Source: Porogramme epimiltina (lineage: Eukaryota > Basidiomycota > Agaricomycetes > Polyporales > Polyporaceae). Taken from it: DNA of 64,000 nt. The notes beneath the pieces were generated by a model. That model made no database searches. It worked only from the letters and a program-made list of their open reading frames with translations, and was not told the origin of the DNA. Position 1 is the stretch's first letter. Every line of letters begins with the position of its first letter. Positions 35,167 through 47,199 of this stretch are shown one piece after another. The position numbers were made by a program, and so were the translations under genes. The stretch covers positions 1 to 64,000 of the forward strand of contig FTLJ01000040.1 of NCBI GenBank assembly GCA_900155495.1, read 5' to 3'.

Positions 35167-38100
35167 TCACTCGTACTGCTCCGTGCCCTCGATGCACGCA
35201 TCCAAGAGACACCCGTGGCTATCTGCCGGGCTAACCTGCGAAAGACGATTCAAAATAGCTTGCAAGATGACGCCGTCCCTACGACAGGGTGAGTTATCAG
35301 TACAAAGATGCAAACAGCAAGACGTGCTCGTGACGTACTCGATGGCACCGTAGGCGACTTCGACATACGACGTGAGTCCGCGCACGGACAACGGCCAGCG
35401 TGTGTACGTGTTCCGATCAAACTGGAAGGAGATGTACGCTTTCCCTTTCACGCGGGGGAAGATGACCGTCGCTGTCACCCTGAGGTAGTCCTGTCCCTCT
35501 TCGTCGTTGACGATCTCCACGTCGAGAGGGTATTTGATCGCGAGGAAGTTGAGCTGCGAACGGAGTTGCGCACAGCACGACCAAAAGTCCCCCAATCTCT
35601 CGACAACCTAATAGCAGGGGCGGAGGGTTAGCCATATGAGCGTGGACATTGCAGCAGCGGCGCAGAGGCGCACCTGTTTCAGAGCGAGCTGCTCTTTGGA
35701 GTCTGCGACGAGGCTCCGGGCAGTCTTGACAGTCAACTCGGTGAATGCGGGGAAAGGGTCTCGTTCTTTGAGCTTAGACTGTTCGGTCCGCTGGATTTGG
35801 ACTTGTGACCGGACGGGAGTGTAGTTTGTACAGGGCATCACCAGATGGTACTTGGACGCGTAGACGAGTTCGACGAGGTCCGATGAAAGTTTGCTGAGGT
35901 GCCAGAGATGTAGGTCCTCCATCGCCTCAAGTTCGCCTGCACAGGGAGCCCGTCAGCTGCTGATTATTGGGGCGAAACCGAGCTCGCGAGATGCTTACCT
36001 TTCAGTCTGAATACTTCAACGCTTGTACTTTCCTTCTGAATGTGGGCAAGGTGCTTGGCCTTATCAATAGCGACGGTTGCTTCATCCTTCTGGGAGTTGA
36101 TCTCGGCGAGCTTCTCTTCCAGCCGTTCCAACTTAGCCTTTGCTTCGGACACGTCGGACTTGAATGCCTCAATCTCGGTGCTGACAGGCGGCGGTCAGAA
36201 ACCTACGGGCTAGCGTCGACAGGAGATTTCTCCCTTACCTCTGCTCAGCAATGGAAGATTTGAGCTCATTGAGGTAGTCCTTGTCAGAGTTCTCGATCTC
36301 GTCGATATCGGCCTGTTCTTGCTCGAGAAGGCGGGACACTTCCTCGTATTCTTGGCGCAGCGCGGGTAGAAGGTCTTGTGCTTCCTTGATTACGCCAGCG
36401 AGATACGTGGCGTCCTATGGGTTGAAGAGGATAAGCCAACATTCAGTCGGTGCATGTATTAGTACTCACCGACTCAAGTTGGGAAAACCCTTGTGCAGCG
36501 CTTTGGTACAGCTGTTCAACCCACTGCTGCTTCCAGTCGTACCACTGAGATTTCGCAGTGCCGATGTTGTTAGCTTTGATGAGTTTGAGTTGGTGCTAAA
36601 ACGGTCGGTCAGGAACATGCTCCACCAGCTGGATCGTTTTGTATACACACGATCAGCATAGCCTGCTCGGCTTCGTCAACATTCGCGAACTCCCTGAACA
36701 AACTCGGCGTGTCTCTGAGCGCCTCCGCCTCTGCTTCCTTGTAGATCTTCTTGCACTCCTGGATATATGCAGTCAAGTCCCGCGTGATAGCTGTATAAAG
36801 GTCGATTCGAGGCATATCGACTGCCATTGCGACGGAGAACTCGGCCAGGGGGATTGGCTCCTCTTCTGCTACGCTCTCCCCGAGATCTCCCGTGGCAGCA
36901 GAGGAACGCCCGCGTCTACGAGGTCGAAGCTGTCCAGGGCCCACTGTCGAGCGGCGTGGACGCGGCATCGTGAGCTCATCCATGAACCGGATGCCGGTCA
37001 TCTGGAGGAACTGCTCGATAGAAATGGCGGGCTGGGGACATATAGGTTAAACCTCCTGTCATCATATATTAGAGTATCTGTCCTCACCTCATCATCATCC
37101 AGGATCGGTTCTTCGGGGATGCCTTCCCGCCAGGCCTCGGAAACACCCGCGCCCATTGGCCCAGGGGGTTCAGTTGACCCTTCTTCACCGTCCACTGCCA
37201 TCGAGACATCGATGATGGGTCGGGAGCTCGATGGCTGGCCAATGTGGGTAACAGACTTCCGTCGGGCAGCCGCATTGGATGGGGGAGGTACTCTGGACGC
37301 TAGAGGTTCCTCTACTGGAGGGGAAGGTTCCGGTTCCAAGAGTTCTTCCTGTGGGACATCTCCGGCCTTGCCCTTTCCCTTGTCGACAGTCGCACTAGAC
37401 ATGGGGCTTCCGAAAGACGCCCCCCGCTCTTCTAGTATCTGTGAAAGGTCGGGGTATAACGAACCTTCTGCCAATCCTGGGTCGCTTGACGTTCTCGAGG
37501 GAGGCAAACCGAGTCCGTTGCCAGAAGGTTGCGCTCCAACGCTTGCGCGGGGGCGAGCGAGTCCGGCACCACCTGAGACCTTCTCTGGGCTGCCTGCACG
37601 AGGCGCGGGCGGGTTGGGAGGCAAGACCCCTGCACCCAAGCTCTTCCGTTGCGCGAAGTACCCCGACGGACGTCGGAGCGTGCTCGTGCTCGTGCGTCGA
37701 TTAGTGGCGCTTTCAACTGCTGGCGTACCAGAAGGTTCTGCGGGAGTTTCAAACGCGGCAGTTCGAGAAGGCGCGAGCCGACCAACAGTGGAATGACTGG
37801 TAGAGGCAGGGGTTTCCGGCTGCGCGGGACGCTTAGGTGACTTGGGAACGGACGGTGGGGCGAATGCTGCAGTACCCCGATGAGGTTGGACCTGTGTGGG
37901 CGTTTTGTTTGCTGCTGGAGTCTTGGAAGGAGAACCAGCGCGCGGAAGATTGAAGCTGAATGGCTTAGGAACGGTGGCTGGGCCAGGAGACTTCGCAGGA
38001 GAACGTGGGCGGTCGTTAGGGGGTTTGGGGGGAGCAACTGGTGGCGCGGAGAAGACATTGATTCCCTGGTTATTTGCTGTAGGAGCGCTGAAAACACTGG

Positions 38101-39852
38101 AGGACAGCGATGTCCCTGGCGCACTGAAAACGCTAGAGGATAGTGACAGAACAGGCACATTGTTCGAAGGTGCGCCGACTGCACTTGACGAGAGTGAAGG
38201 TACGGGCGCTTTGAATACGCTTTCACGAAGAGGTTCCTGGGAACTAGATGCTGCGGGGGGAAGCGGCTCTTCCGAAGGAACTGGGTGAGGAGGAATAGGC
38301 ACCCGGATGACTCCATCTTGCATTTCATCCTCGTCCATGGATGATTCCATCGTCCCGAGACTAGTACGTTGCGTCAAATTGACCGTACGATTATTCATGT
38401 CGAAAGAATTATCGCCAAAACTGTCTTCGGTGCTGCTGAACGTGTCGTCTCGCAATGCTGCTTCGGGGTCGTCACTGAAGCTGTCCTCACCAGGACCCGT
38501 TATGGGTGGCCCGGGAGAAACCCCGAAGGATTCACGGGCCTTCTGTAGACGGGACATCGCAGACGTGAGGTCCATGTCTATCTCGCCGTCGTCTTCTGCG
38601 TCCTCCTCCGTGCCGAGATCCTGGTAACGGCCATCTGGACCTGGGGAGGGTTGGATCATGAGCGCGTCATCGTCGGATTCTGGCGCTGGGGGTTCATATG
38701 GCTCGCTTCCAGCGTGGGTCATAGCTCGAAGCTGCAGCCATATAGGATCTGGCTCCTTGGGTTGACGCATAGACTGCAGCACCGGGATGGTGTACTCCAT
38801 CGGCTCACCAGAAGACCCCTCGGACACGAACGAGGCTTCTTGAACAGATGACATTGTCATATCATCAGCATAAGATTCTCCCTCCTCTTGTAGGCTTCCT
38901 AGTTGAGGGTCAGGGGGTGGTATGTTTTCGCCCCCGTGCTGCGTCGCAGTTGCAATGGAAGAGCGGCGACGACCGCCAAGGGAGAGAGACCGTTTGCGCT
39001 CGATATTCCTAGCAATTGCTTCGGTGACTTCCATATCAGATTCCTCATCTTCATCTTCAGTGAATTCGTCGTCTTCTACTGCGGATATGTCAAAAAGTCC
39101 AGCCTGGGAGAGAAAATCTTGAGGGAAAGGAGCCGTATCGTCCGAGTCCACGTCCATCGAGCGTTCGCCAAATTCACTATACATCCCGGAGGAACGCCGT
39201 CGGATTGAACTGCGCCTTTTTCCTTGTCCTGGGACCGCATTTTCATCGTTCTCCGCCCGAGTGACAAAAGCGGGGGCAGGCGGATTGGGAGATTCCTCTT
39301 CAGGGGAGGCAGGTGACTTGTCTCCCTTGCTAGTATCGGGATGAAATAGGCGGACATGTGTGTGGGGTGCAAAGCTGACGCGACGTGCAAGACTCTTGCG
39401 GGGCCCGCGACCATGCACTTCGGTAAGATCCATCGTCTGAGTGACATCTGCACTTGCAGTTGTGGTCGAGTCGCCGGCATCAGAGAAGCGGGGTAGGTTC
39501 AGTGAAGCCTTGAGAATACTCTTGCGGGGAGCCTGGTAATGTAATGGTCAGAGGAAGTTACGCACATAGAGGCATTTCCATGCTATGTTATCGCCCAAAC
39601 ATAATTCCGGCTCGTTAGCCTGACTGACTTCTTGGGCCAGGATCGGCATCCTCTTTGGGGATATTCTCCTCACACCGCAATTATTAAACCAAAAAATACA
39701 CTACCCACCAACAATCTACGCGCTTTCGCGGCGGGACTGAGACGTTCACCAGGTGCAATACTGTACGCGCGACGGCGGTGGCTGGGTTTGGAAGGTCCGT
39801 GGCCAAGAGCAGCGATGGATCGGCGCCTGTTCGGCGAGTTCTTCCTGGACAT
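35167..39852 (-). CDS. SPC105: Kinetochore scaffold Spc105/Spc7/KNL1
   Basis: Outer-kinetochore KMN scaffold that binds PP1 and, through phosphorylated MELT motifs, Bub3-Bub1. The first exon (39852-39709) is basic, 'MSRKNSPNRRRSIAALG' to 'AAKARRLL'. The second opens with 'APRKSILK', a SILK PP1 site, and then 'ARRVSFAPH', an RVSF PP1 site. MELT-like 'MDLT' occurs twice. The middle is disordered with SLSSSVFSAP-type repeats. From about 37030 comes the Spc7 C-terminal signature 'ISIEQFLQMTGIRFMDELTM'. A long coiled coil follows (36650-35950), then an RWD-type C-terminus ending 'SPADSHGCLLDACIEGTEQYE'. Seven to ten exons are read. A small extra exon may lie in the 176-nt first intron; two short candidates fit splice rules. 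Confidence 0.92.
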
Positions 39853-40151
39853 ATCCAATGCCTAGAGAATGTAAACAAGAAGAGCGGCAGTTGTGGGTGG
39901 AGAGGAGGAAATGGTAGTGCGGGGGAGACGCGGTGGCGTGTTGAATCGCGACCGCGTTGAACGCGTCGCGCACGTGACAAACGCGCCCCTCGTGGTTGTG
40001 GCCTGCCCAGGCTGCCTCGGCATCCGCTCGTCGCGCCTGGCATCGATCCTCCCCTTCTCTTGTGGGCTTGCCTTCTCCATCGATCTATCCCTACGAATCC
40101 CGCCTCTCACGACTGCGGACTCTCGACGACTCCGTCTTTATTACCCTCTGC
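39853..40151. promoter_or_regulatory. Bidirectional promoter, SPC105 / kinesin-6, with cell-cycle-like motifs
   Basis: 299 bp between two mitotic genes. It holds GTAAACAA at 39871-39878 (forkhead core), ACGCGT at 39961-39966 (MluI cell-cycle box) and CACGTG at 39971-39976 (E-box). These were found by eye; binding is not shown. Confidence 0.5.
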
Positions 40152-43100
40152 ATGGCGAGCAAACCCAAGGCCACTCGCGCCTCCTCGCGCACAAAGGCCA
40201 CCGCCGTGCCGCCAGCCCCTGCACGCACTACGCGGGCTGCATCCAAACCTACCACAACGGCTGCACCCCCTGCGAAGAAGACAGTATCACGGAAGCCTCT
40301 TGTGAATAGGGACAACTCACCGGACACCAAGTCCAGTGGACGCAATGTTACTCCGAAGCCGAAATCTATGGAAAAGCAGGCCTCGATCGAGTTGCCGTCA
40401 GACACGGACAGAGAACCCATCAAGGCAAGTAGAGCTTCTCCAGCTCTTATGCTAAACAACAAGCATGCCTCTTGTATCGCACTTGGTGGCACGTCCTCGC
40501 CACCCGTGAAGAGATGCTACAGTGGTCGAACCGACCTGTCACGGGTGGCGATATTGCGGATTTTGTGGATCTAGCTCACTAACGAGCACTGAGTTTACGC
40601 GCCCGATTCAATAATATTCTTACGCCATCTTTATTCGCCCAGGCCTTCCTGAGGATCCGACCCCGTTCAGACGATGCAGATACAGGCTACGAGCCGTATC
40701 TGGACCCGCTCTCAGATACTTCAGTCCGAATGACCGACCCGTCCTCGTCGACCACGCATTCTCGCTTGTCAGCCATCAACCCGACCTCCATCTATACCTT
40801 CTCGCACATCTTTCCGCCCAAAACCTCACAATCAGATTTCTTCAGTAAGACAACCCTACCACTGGTTAGGGATGCACTTGAAGGCCAAAACGGATTGTTG
40901 TTTGCGTACGGGGTTACTAACTCTGGTAAGACTCACACAATCCAAGGCGGTGGAGGCGAAGGCAATGCCGGAATTATCCCGAGGACATTGGATGTGATCT
41001 TCAATAGCATCGAGGGTTTGCACGGAGACGGCAAGGTGCGATATTTTCATCGCTCCTTCGAATACAACCGCTAAAATGCTTTCGAAAAAAGTTCAGACCT
41101 GTACGATTACAAGGGATAGAGCTCGCCTCTGTATCCGATGAGCCTACTTCCATCCGCCTTCCGAGTAAATCTAGCGCTCCAGCCCTCGGCGACGTCTTGG
41201 AAGAAGATGAAGATCTCCCGTCCTCTTCATCAAGCCAAGATACGGACCCGACAGTACTGAAACTTGACCGCAATTATGAGTACACAATATGGCTCTCCTA
41301 CGTCGAGGTTTATAACGAGAAGGTCTACGATCTCTTCGGGACGTTAGAGACCGGACAATCTCCAAGTACTCCTCGTGCAGCGTCGGGTATTCCGCGGCCC
41401 ACTTCTTCGTTCCTCAACCTACCGGTCCCGCCTAACAAGGCACAACCACTGTTGCTAACCCGCAAGGCGCTCACAGTCAAACCGAGCCCAGCAAGCGACG
41501 GAGACGGGGAAGCTCCAGCAGGGAAATATGTTGCTGGCCTTCGACAAGTTCGTGTGAGAAGCGCGGCGGAAGCGAAGGAGCTCCTCCGTGTAGGCCAACT
41601 ACACCGCCGAGTATTTGGCACACTCGCAAATAGTCAGAGCAGCCGAAGCCACGCCCTCGTAACCATTAAAATCTTGCGCGTACACCGCGGCGAACGCAAC
41701 GTACGCTACCATTTAAAACAAAGAGCGCTTCACTCCAGTCCTCTTACGCGCGCTTTCCCCTGGTTTAGGATCCCACCAGTATCCAGACGTCCCGTCTGAC
41801 CTTGGTCGACCTTGCCGGATCGGAGCGGACGAAGCACACGCACACGTCCGGGGAGCGCCTTCGCGAAGCTGGTAATATCAATAAATCGTTGATGGTCCTT
41901 GGTCAGTGTATGGAGACGCTTCGCGCAAACCAGCGTACACTCGCACGGAGCCTGTCGCAAACCGTCAAGCCTGGTACCCACCTCGACACACGCGACGTCA
42001 AGCGCGGTTTAGCGCTCGTTCCATTCCGACACAGCAAGCTAACAGAAGTCCTTATGGACTACTTCGTCGGTGACGGGCGCGCGGTGATGATCGTGAATGT
42101 CAACCCGTACGACACGGGCTTTGACGAGAACGTGCACGTCATGAAGTTCTCCGCACTCGCCCGTGAAGTTTGTACGAATCCTGCGGCAACTGCCCCTCGT
42201 GCACCTCCCTCGCCAACCAAGCCGAAGAGTAACGGCTTGCGTGTGAGCGCCCCACTGCGTCGGAAGGTTACCCTCTCTATTGGTGGTACTGGCCGGAAGG
42301 CGAGGGAGACGCACTTGGAGGTCTTAGAAGGTACGATTGTGATCAAATAATGTCCCATGGACCCGTTAGTTGACCCCATACACTGCGCAGAGGACGAAGA
42401 ACTCGACGACGGAGAAGAGACGAGTGTGGAGGATGATGAACCTATCAACCCCCTCGTGAACGCCCTATTCGACGAGATCGAGGAGCTCCGCATGCAACTA
42501 TACGACTCACAACTTCGATGTGCACTCATCGAGGCCGAGACTCGTGAGGAGGTCATGATTGAGATGGAAGAGCGTATGCAAAGCATGGAGGACATGTTCA
42601 CAAAGCGGCTCATGCGTGAGGTGAGTCTCCGTTCGTGAGCGCTTCAAGACATGACTCTCATAAGCTTTCCTTGGTGCGTACGTAGATGGAACACAACGAA
42701 GAGAGGATGGACGCCAAACTTGACATGATTCAGCGGTCAAGGTTGCTCGGACGCGGCACAATTCCTCGATCAGAAGGCGGCTACTCCGACTCCATTGCCG
42801 ATTCAGATGTCGGCCCGCTGCGCATGAGCGACGTCGGTGAGGGTGAATTTGATGACATGGAGTCGTCAGTTGCGGGGGTGCGTCGGAGATGCACAATATC
42901 ATCTGTTGCTTTTCTTAATCGCCCGGATAGCGGGACGCCGATAACGAGAGCGAATCCGACGCGTATGAACAGCGCAGTCGCACGCCTTCGCCACTTGCGA
43001 ACAAGGGCCGTCCAGCTCCCCCACGTCGGCAGTCGACACTCAAGGGCTCTGTCGCCGCGAAGCTCGAGCACGCCATGGACGTCGACGAGGTCGAGGTCGC

Positions 43101-43738
43101 GAGCCCAGAGGGAGAAGAAATTGACATCGACGATTTCACAGACGACGATGAGGACGACGATGAAGAGTCCGAGTCTGACGAGGCTGACGATGACGATGAC
43201 TCGATCCAGGAGTGGTCCGAGTCCGAGGCGTCCGAGTCTACCCCGGAGAAGGGGAAGGGGAAGAGTGCAGTGAAGACCCCGCCGAAAGCCCCGACTGGGC
43301 GCAAACCGCTCGCCGAGGCGAAGGCCAAGCAACAGCAGCAGCGGCAGGCCCAGGGCCGACGTTCAACGCGCTCACGCGCGTCCAAGGCTCTAGCCGAGCT
43401 CGAGCAGGGCTTCGACGAGCTCTCATTGGGAAGTGATGACCAGGAGGACTCAACGGTTATTATCCCGAACCGGAAGGCGCGCGAAGCCGAGGCTGCTTCC
43501 GTTGGCCCCGGAGCGGAATATGTCCCGAAGAAGGGCGAGGTAGACACGGGGAAGAAGAAGAAACGGTGAGTACAGGGGTGCTCAGTGGGAGGGGGGCCGA
43601 ACTGAATTAACACACGTTTGCAGGCAGCTGGGCAAGAACCGTGCCATGACTGAAGTAGTCGTGGAGAGCATTACTGCGAGCCGATCGCAGGAGAGCAGTG
43701 GCAAGCCACTACGGCGCAGCACTCGAGGGAACCGGTGA
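40152..43738 (+). CDS. Kinesin-6 family motor (KIF20/KIF23, Klp9-like)
   Basis: Plus-end-directed mitotic kinesin expected at the spindle midzone. A basic N-terminal tail leads by 'IKAFLRIRPRSDD' into the motor. The P-loop is 'LLFAYGVTNSGKTHTIQG'; the VTNSGKT form marks kinesin-6. Switch I is 'NSQSSRSHALVTIKI' and switch II 'LTLVDLAGSERTKHT'. A long insert lies between 'YEYTIWLSYVEVYNEKVYDL' and the switches, also a kinesin-6 trait. After 'MKFSALAREV' come coiled coils (about 42410-42760) and an acidic, basic-ended tail rich in SP/TP. About eight exons are read. The first intron (40425-40642) uses a GC donor with perfect AAG|GCAAGT context. The stop is TGA at 43736-43738. Confidence 0.92.
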
Positions 43739-44059
43739 TGCGCGACCTGCGGACAGTAGCATCCGATCGTGACCGTGCTGCCGCTGCTCCATTTACCTGC
43801 CAACGACTGTTCCCAGACACCCTATCCCCAAGACACTCAGTTTGTATCATATGTTGTGTTTCACAGAACCCAGAGAAGAGTCGGAATCATTGTATGTACG
43901 AGAAAAAGTAAATCAATCACAGTTGTAGATGCTAGACTAGCTATGGACGATTCGTATGCAAGGATTACAATTGACCGAGGAAGACTGCCCTATCAGGCCC
44001 ACAATATACACTGTAGTATGTACGACCTTACCCATAGGCCCTATAGCCACTTCACTACC
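43739..44059. other. Convergent intergenic region
   Basis: 321 bp between the 3' ends of kinesin-6 and SGT2. It is relatively AT-rich and holds both 3' untranslated regions. No gene is seen. Confidence 0.45.
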
Positions 44060-45332
44060 TCACTGCGCTCCGCCGAATTGCTTTGCGCTGTAACGAAGCA
44101 GGTGAGACAAGTGTCAACAAGCAGTAGTCAAGGCTACCCACAGGTCTCGCAAAGACGGGTCGGACATGAGCTCCGACATCGAAGGCATGCCGCCTCCGGA
44201 TTGCATACGGTTCATCTGGAGGGCGATTTAGTTCCCGAAGAGCAACCATTCCCGCCGACATCACGCACCATGTTCGCGAGTGCAGGGTTCTGCATCATCC
44301 TCTCCAAGCCGCCGTTCGCCATCATCTGCTGGGCCATCTGCATCATCCCGGGGTTGTTCAGCATCGACGCGAGGTCGGGCATTCCCCCGCCTCCGCCACC
44401 CATGTTGCGCAGCATGTCGGCCATGCCGCCCATGTCTGGCAAACCGCCCGCGCCGGCACCCGCCCCAGCACCGCGGGCGGTCGCGGGCGACTCGAGGGGC
44501 GGCATCTCGTCTGTGGTGTCGTCGGGCACGATGCGTGCCTCTGCGTTCGCAAGACCGGTCTTGAGCGAGGAGTTGGACGGGTCGATGTCGACTCCGCGCC
44601 GGAAGGCATCCGCGGCCTGCTTAAAGTCCCCAAGCGAGTAGTGCGCGTGTCTGCAGAAAATCACCCAAACCGATCAGCTGCCTTCTCTCGGGCGAAAGGG
44701 AAGGGGAACGGACCCTAGCCGGTGGTACGCCTTGACGAACGACGGGTCGACCTCGAGCGCCTTCTCGGCGTCCGCGACGGCGGAGTCGTGCTCGCCCTTG
44801 CTCGAGTACGCCGCGGCGCGGTTCGAGTAGTAGACGGCGTTGGTGGGATCGAGCGCGATCGCGTCCGTGTACGCCTTGACCGCCTCGTCGTACTTCTTCC
44901 CGGACATGTGCGCGTTGCCCGCCGCCTTGAGCTTCTCCGCCCCGGCCTTGTCCGCGGCCGACGGCGCCTTGGGTGCGGACGCAGAGGCGGATGCGGATGC
45001 TGCGGCGGGGGGCGCGGCAAGCTTGTCCTTGGTCTTCAGGAAGACATCGAAGATAGAGAGGAGCGTGGCGGGCTTCACGGAGAGGCGGTCGACCTGCTCG
45101 CTGTCGGCCGGATCGACGCCAAACGCTTCGCCGATACATTGGACTGCAACGGGCGGGGCGCGAGGGAGGATCGGGCAGGGTAAGAAGGTGGCGGGGGTGG
45201 AGAGGCCGGAGGGCGGGACGACGCACTGGCTACCTCCAAGCTCTCCTTGTCATCCTGCTTGACGGTGCCATCGTCGATGGACTGGTTGAGGAAGTCAATG
45301 ACGGAGAGCACAAGGCGCTGCTTGTTCGACAT
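44060..45332 (-). CDS. SGT2: Sgt2, small glutamine-rich TPR co-chaperone
   Basis: Co-chaperone that hands tail-anchored proteins to the GET pathway and binds Hsp70/Hsp90. The N-terminal dimer domain is 'LVLSVIDFLNQSIDDGTV' to 'VAIQCIGEAFGVD', spliced with a GTGCGT donor that restores the family sequence. An Ala/Ser linker follows, then three TPR repeats ('AEKLKAAGNAHMSGKKYDEA', 'AVYYSNRAAAYSSKGE', 'RLGHAHYSLGDFKQAADA'). The C-terminus is Gly/Met-rich ('GGMPDLASMLNNPGMMQMA', 'NPALANM') and ends through two short exons as 'MSDPSLRDLAKQFGGAQ', stop at 44060. It is divergent from PRP19, 227 bp away. Confidence 0.93.
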
Positions 45333-45559
45333 GGCTGGCGGCGTGTACGAGGCAAGTTGTTACTTCAAGTACGACTCTCCTCGGACCCGCCGCGCGGCCA
45401 GAGGCGGCGCAGACCATGCGCGCAGTAGGCGCCGATGGAAACATGCGCAAATACGCTGCCCACAATCTGCGCGGTGGCAGGACGCGCGGGCGCTAGACAC
45501 CTTGGCTGGTTCACCTCGACCTTTCTCGACGCACGCGCCGTCGCCCCCTCGCCCTCACT
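45333..45559. promoter_or_regulatory. Bidirectional promoter, SGT2 / PRP19
   Basis: 227 bp separate the two head-to-head start codons. No clear TATA box is seen. The PRP19 side ends in a C-rich leader. Confidence 0.45.
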
Positions 45560-47199
45560 ATGTCCTTCTTCTGTTCCATCTCGGGGGAGCCCCCGCAGGA
45601 TCCCGTTGTGTCGTCCAAGTCCGGCCACGTGTACGAGAGGCGGCTCATCCTCAAGTATATCAACGAGAATGGGACCGACCCTATTACGGGAGACAAGTTG
45701 GAGGAGGCGGACCTTGTGGCAGTCAAAGCCAGTGCGTGACTTGTTTTGCGCTGCTATGCGTTCCTTGCACGTATATACTAATACATTCCCGGCGTGTAGA
45801 CCCAAAAGCCGCTCCCCCACGGCCGCCCAATGCTAGCTCCATCCCCGCTCTTCTCCAAACCCTCCAAAATGAGTGGGACGCGGCCATGCTCGAGACCTTC
45901 GCGCTGCGCCAACAGTACAACTCCCTTCGCCAGGAGCTGAGCTATGCGCTTTACGCGCAAGACGCGGCTCAACGCGTCGTGGCGCGTCTCATCAAGGAGC
46001 GCGACGCTGCGAGAGAGTACGTGTACCACATGGTCTTGTTGTTGCTGTGTCTAACGACGAATGTCTGCAGAGCCCTCAGCAGCGTTGCTGCTACCATGAA
46101 TGTGGACGCCCCCGCCGCTGCGGGAGACGTGGAGATGGGCGACTCCGCACCGGAGGCTGGTGGCCTCCCCGCCGAGGTCCTGAAGGCCATCGACGAGACC
46201 CACCAAGCCCTCTCTGCCACTCGTAAGAAGCGCAAGGCCCCTGCAGGATACGCGACCGCCGCAGACGTGAAGGGGTACACTTCAAAGCACACTATTCCCT
46301 CTCTCCACTCCCCTTCCCCGTCCGGCATCACGTCCATTGCCGTCTCCACCTCGAGCTCCTCTCAATTCCTCACGGGCGGCAACGACAAGATCGTGCAACT
46401 CTACGACAGGAGCACAGACAAGGTCCTTGCCTCTCTCAAGGGCCACACAAAGAAGGTTACGCACGTTGCGCTGCGCGAGCGGGAGGGAGAGCCTACGCTC
46501 ATCCTCTCCGCCAGCGCCGACAAGTCCGCCAAGGTGTGGGCGCACGACTCGGCGTCGGGCGAGTACATTCCGAAGGCGACGATCCGCACGCACAAGGGCG
46601 AGCTCACCGGGCTCGCGGTGCACCCAACGTCGACGCTGCTCGCGCTCGGCTCGCTCGACCGGACATGGTCGCTGCACGACCTGAACACGTTCTCGCAGGT
46701 GTTCCGCGCGCCCGAGTCCGAGGAGCCGTTCACGTCGCTGAACGTGCACCCCGACGGGACGCTCGTCGCGCTGGGCACGCCGGGGGGCAGCATCCAGGTG
46801 TTCGACATCCGCGCGGGCGCGCTCGCGACGACGCTCGCGCCCGAGGGCGCGGCGCCGTTCACGGTCGGCACGCTCTCGTTCTCGGAGAACGGGTACCACC
46901 TCGCGGCGCCGGACTCGCTGTCGTCGGTCGCGGTGTGGGACCTGCGCAAGCCGAAGGTCGCGAAGTCGCTCGCGCTCGGGGACGCGTTCAAGGTCGCGCG
47001 CGTCGCGTACGACTACAGCGCGGGCTTCCTCGGCGTCGCGGGCAGCGAGGGCCTGCGTGTGTTCGCGAACAAGAGCTGGGAGGAGCTCGTGCGGTTCGAG
47101 GAGGGCGGCGAGGTCGCGGACTTTGTGTTCGGCGCGGAGGGCAAGGAGATCTGGGGCGTCACCGGCCGGGAGGTCCGTGTCTGGGGCGCGGCGGAGTAG
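45560..47199 (+). CDS. PRP19: Prp19, U-box E3 ubiquitin ligase of the spliceosome
   Basis: Core of the NineTeen complex, needed for spliceosome activation and DNA-damage responses. The N-terminal U-box is 'MSFFCSISGEPPQDPVVSS' to 'GHVYERRLILKYI'. A Prp19 coiled coil follows, with 'ETFALRQQYNSLRQELSYAL' and 'QDAAQRVVARLIKERDAARE'. The C-terminal WD40 propeller contains 'LTGGNDKIVQLYDRSTDKV', 'SASADKSAKVW', 'LALGSLDRTWSLHDL' and 'VAVWDLRKPK'. Three exons are read: A|AC joins 'KANPKAAPP' and GA|A joins 'AREALSSVA'. The last exon is unusually GC-rich at third positions. The start ATG (45560) follows a pyrimidine-rich leader. Confidence 0.95.

Noticed and set aside
37432..38328. 298-codon minus-strand frame inside Spc105
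   Set aside because: It is an alternative frame of the disordered Spc105 exon, which has the recognised motifs in its own frame.
42357..42638. Separate small gene starting MDPLVDPIHCAEDEE
   Set aside because: The frame is the kinesin-6 neck/coiled-coil exon; splicing from LEVLEE-type sequence at about 42330 to 42390 keeps the motor frame.
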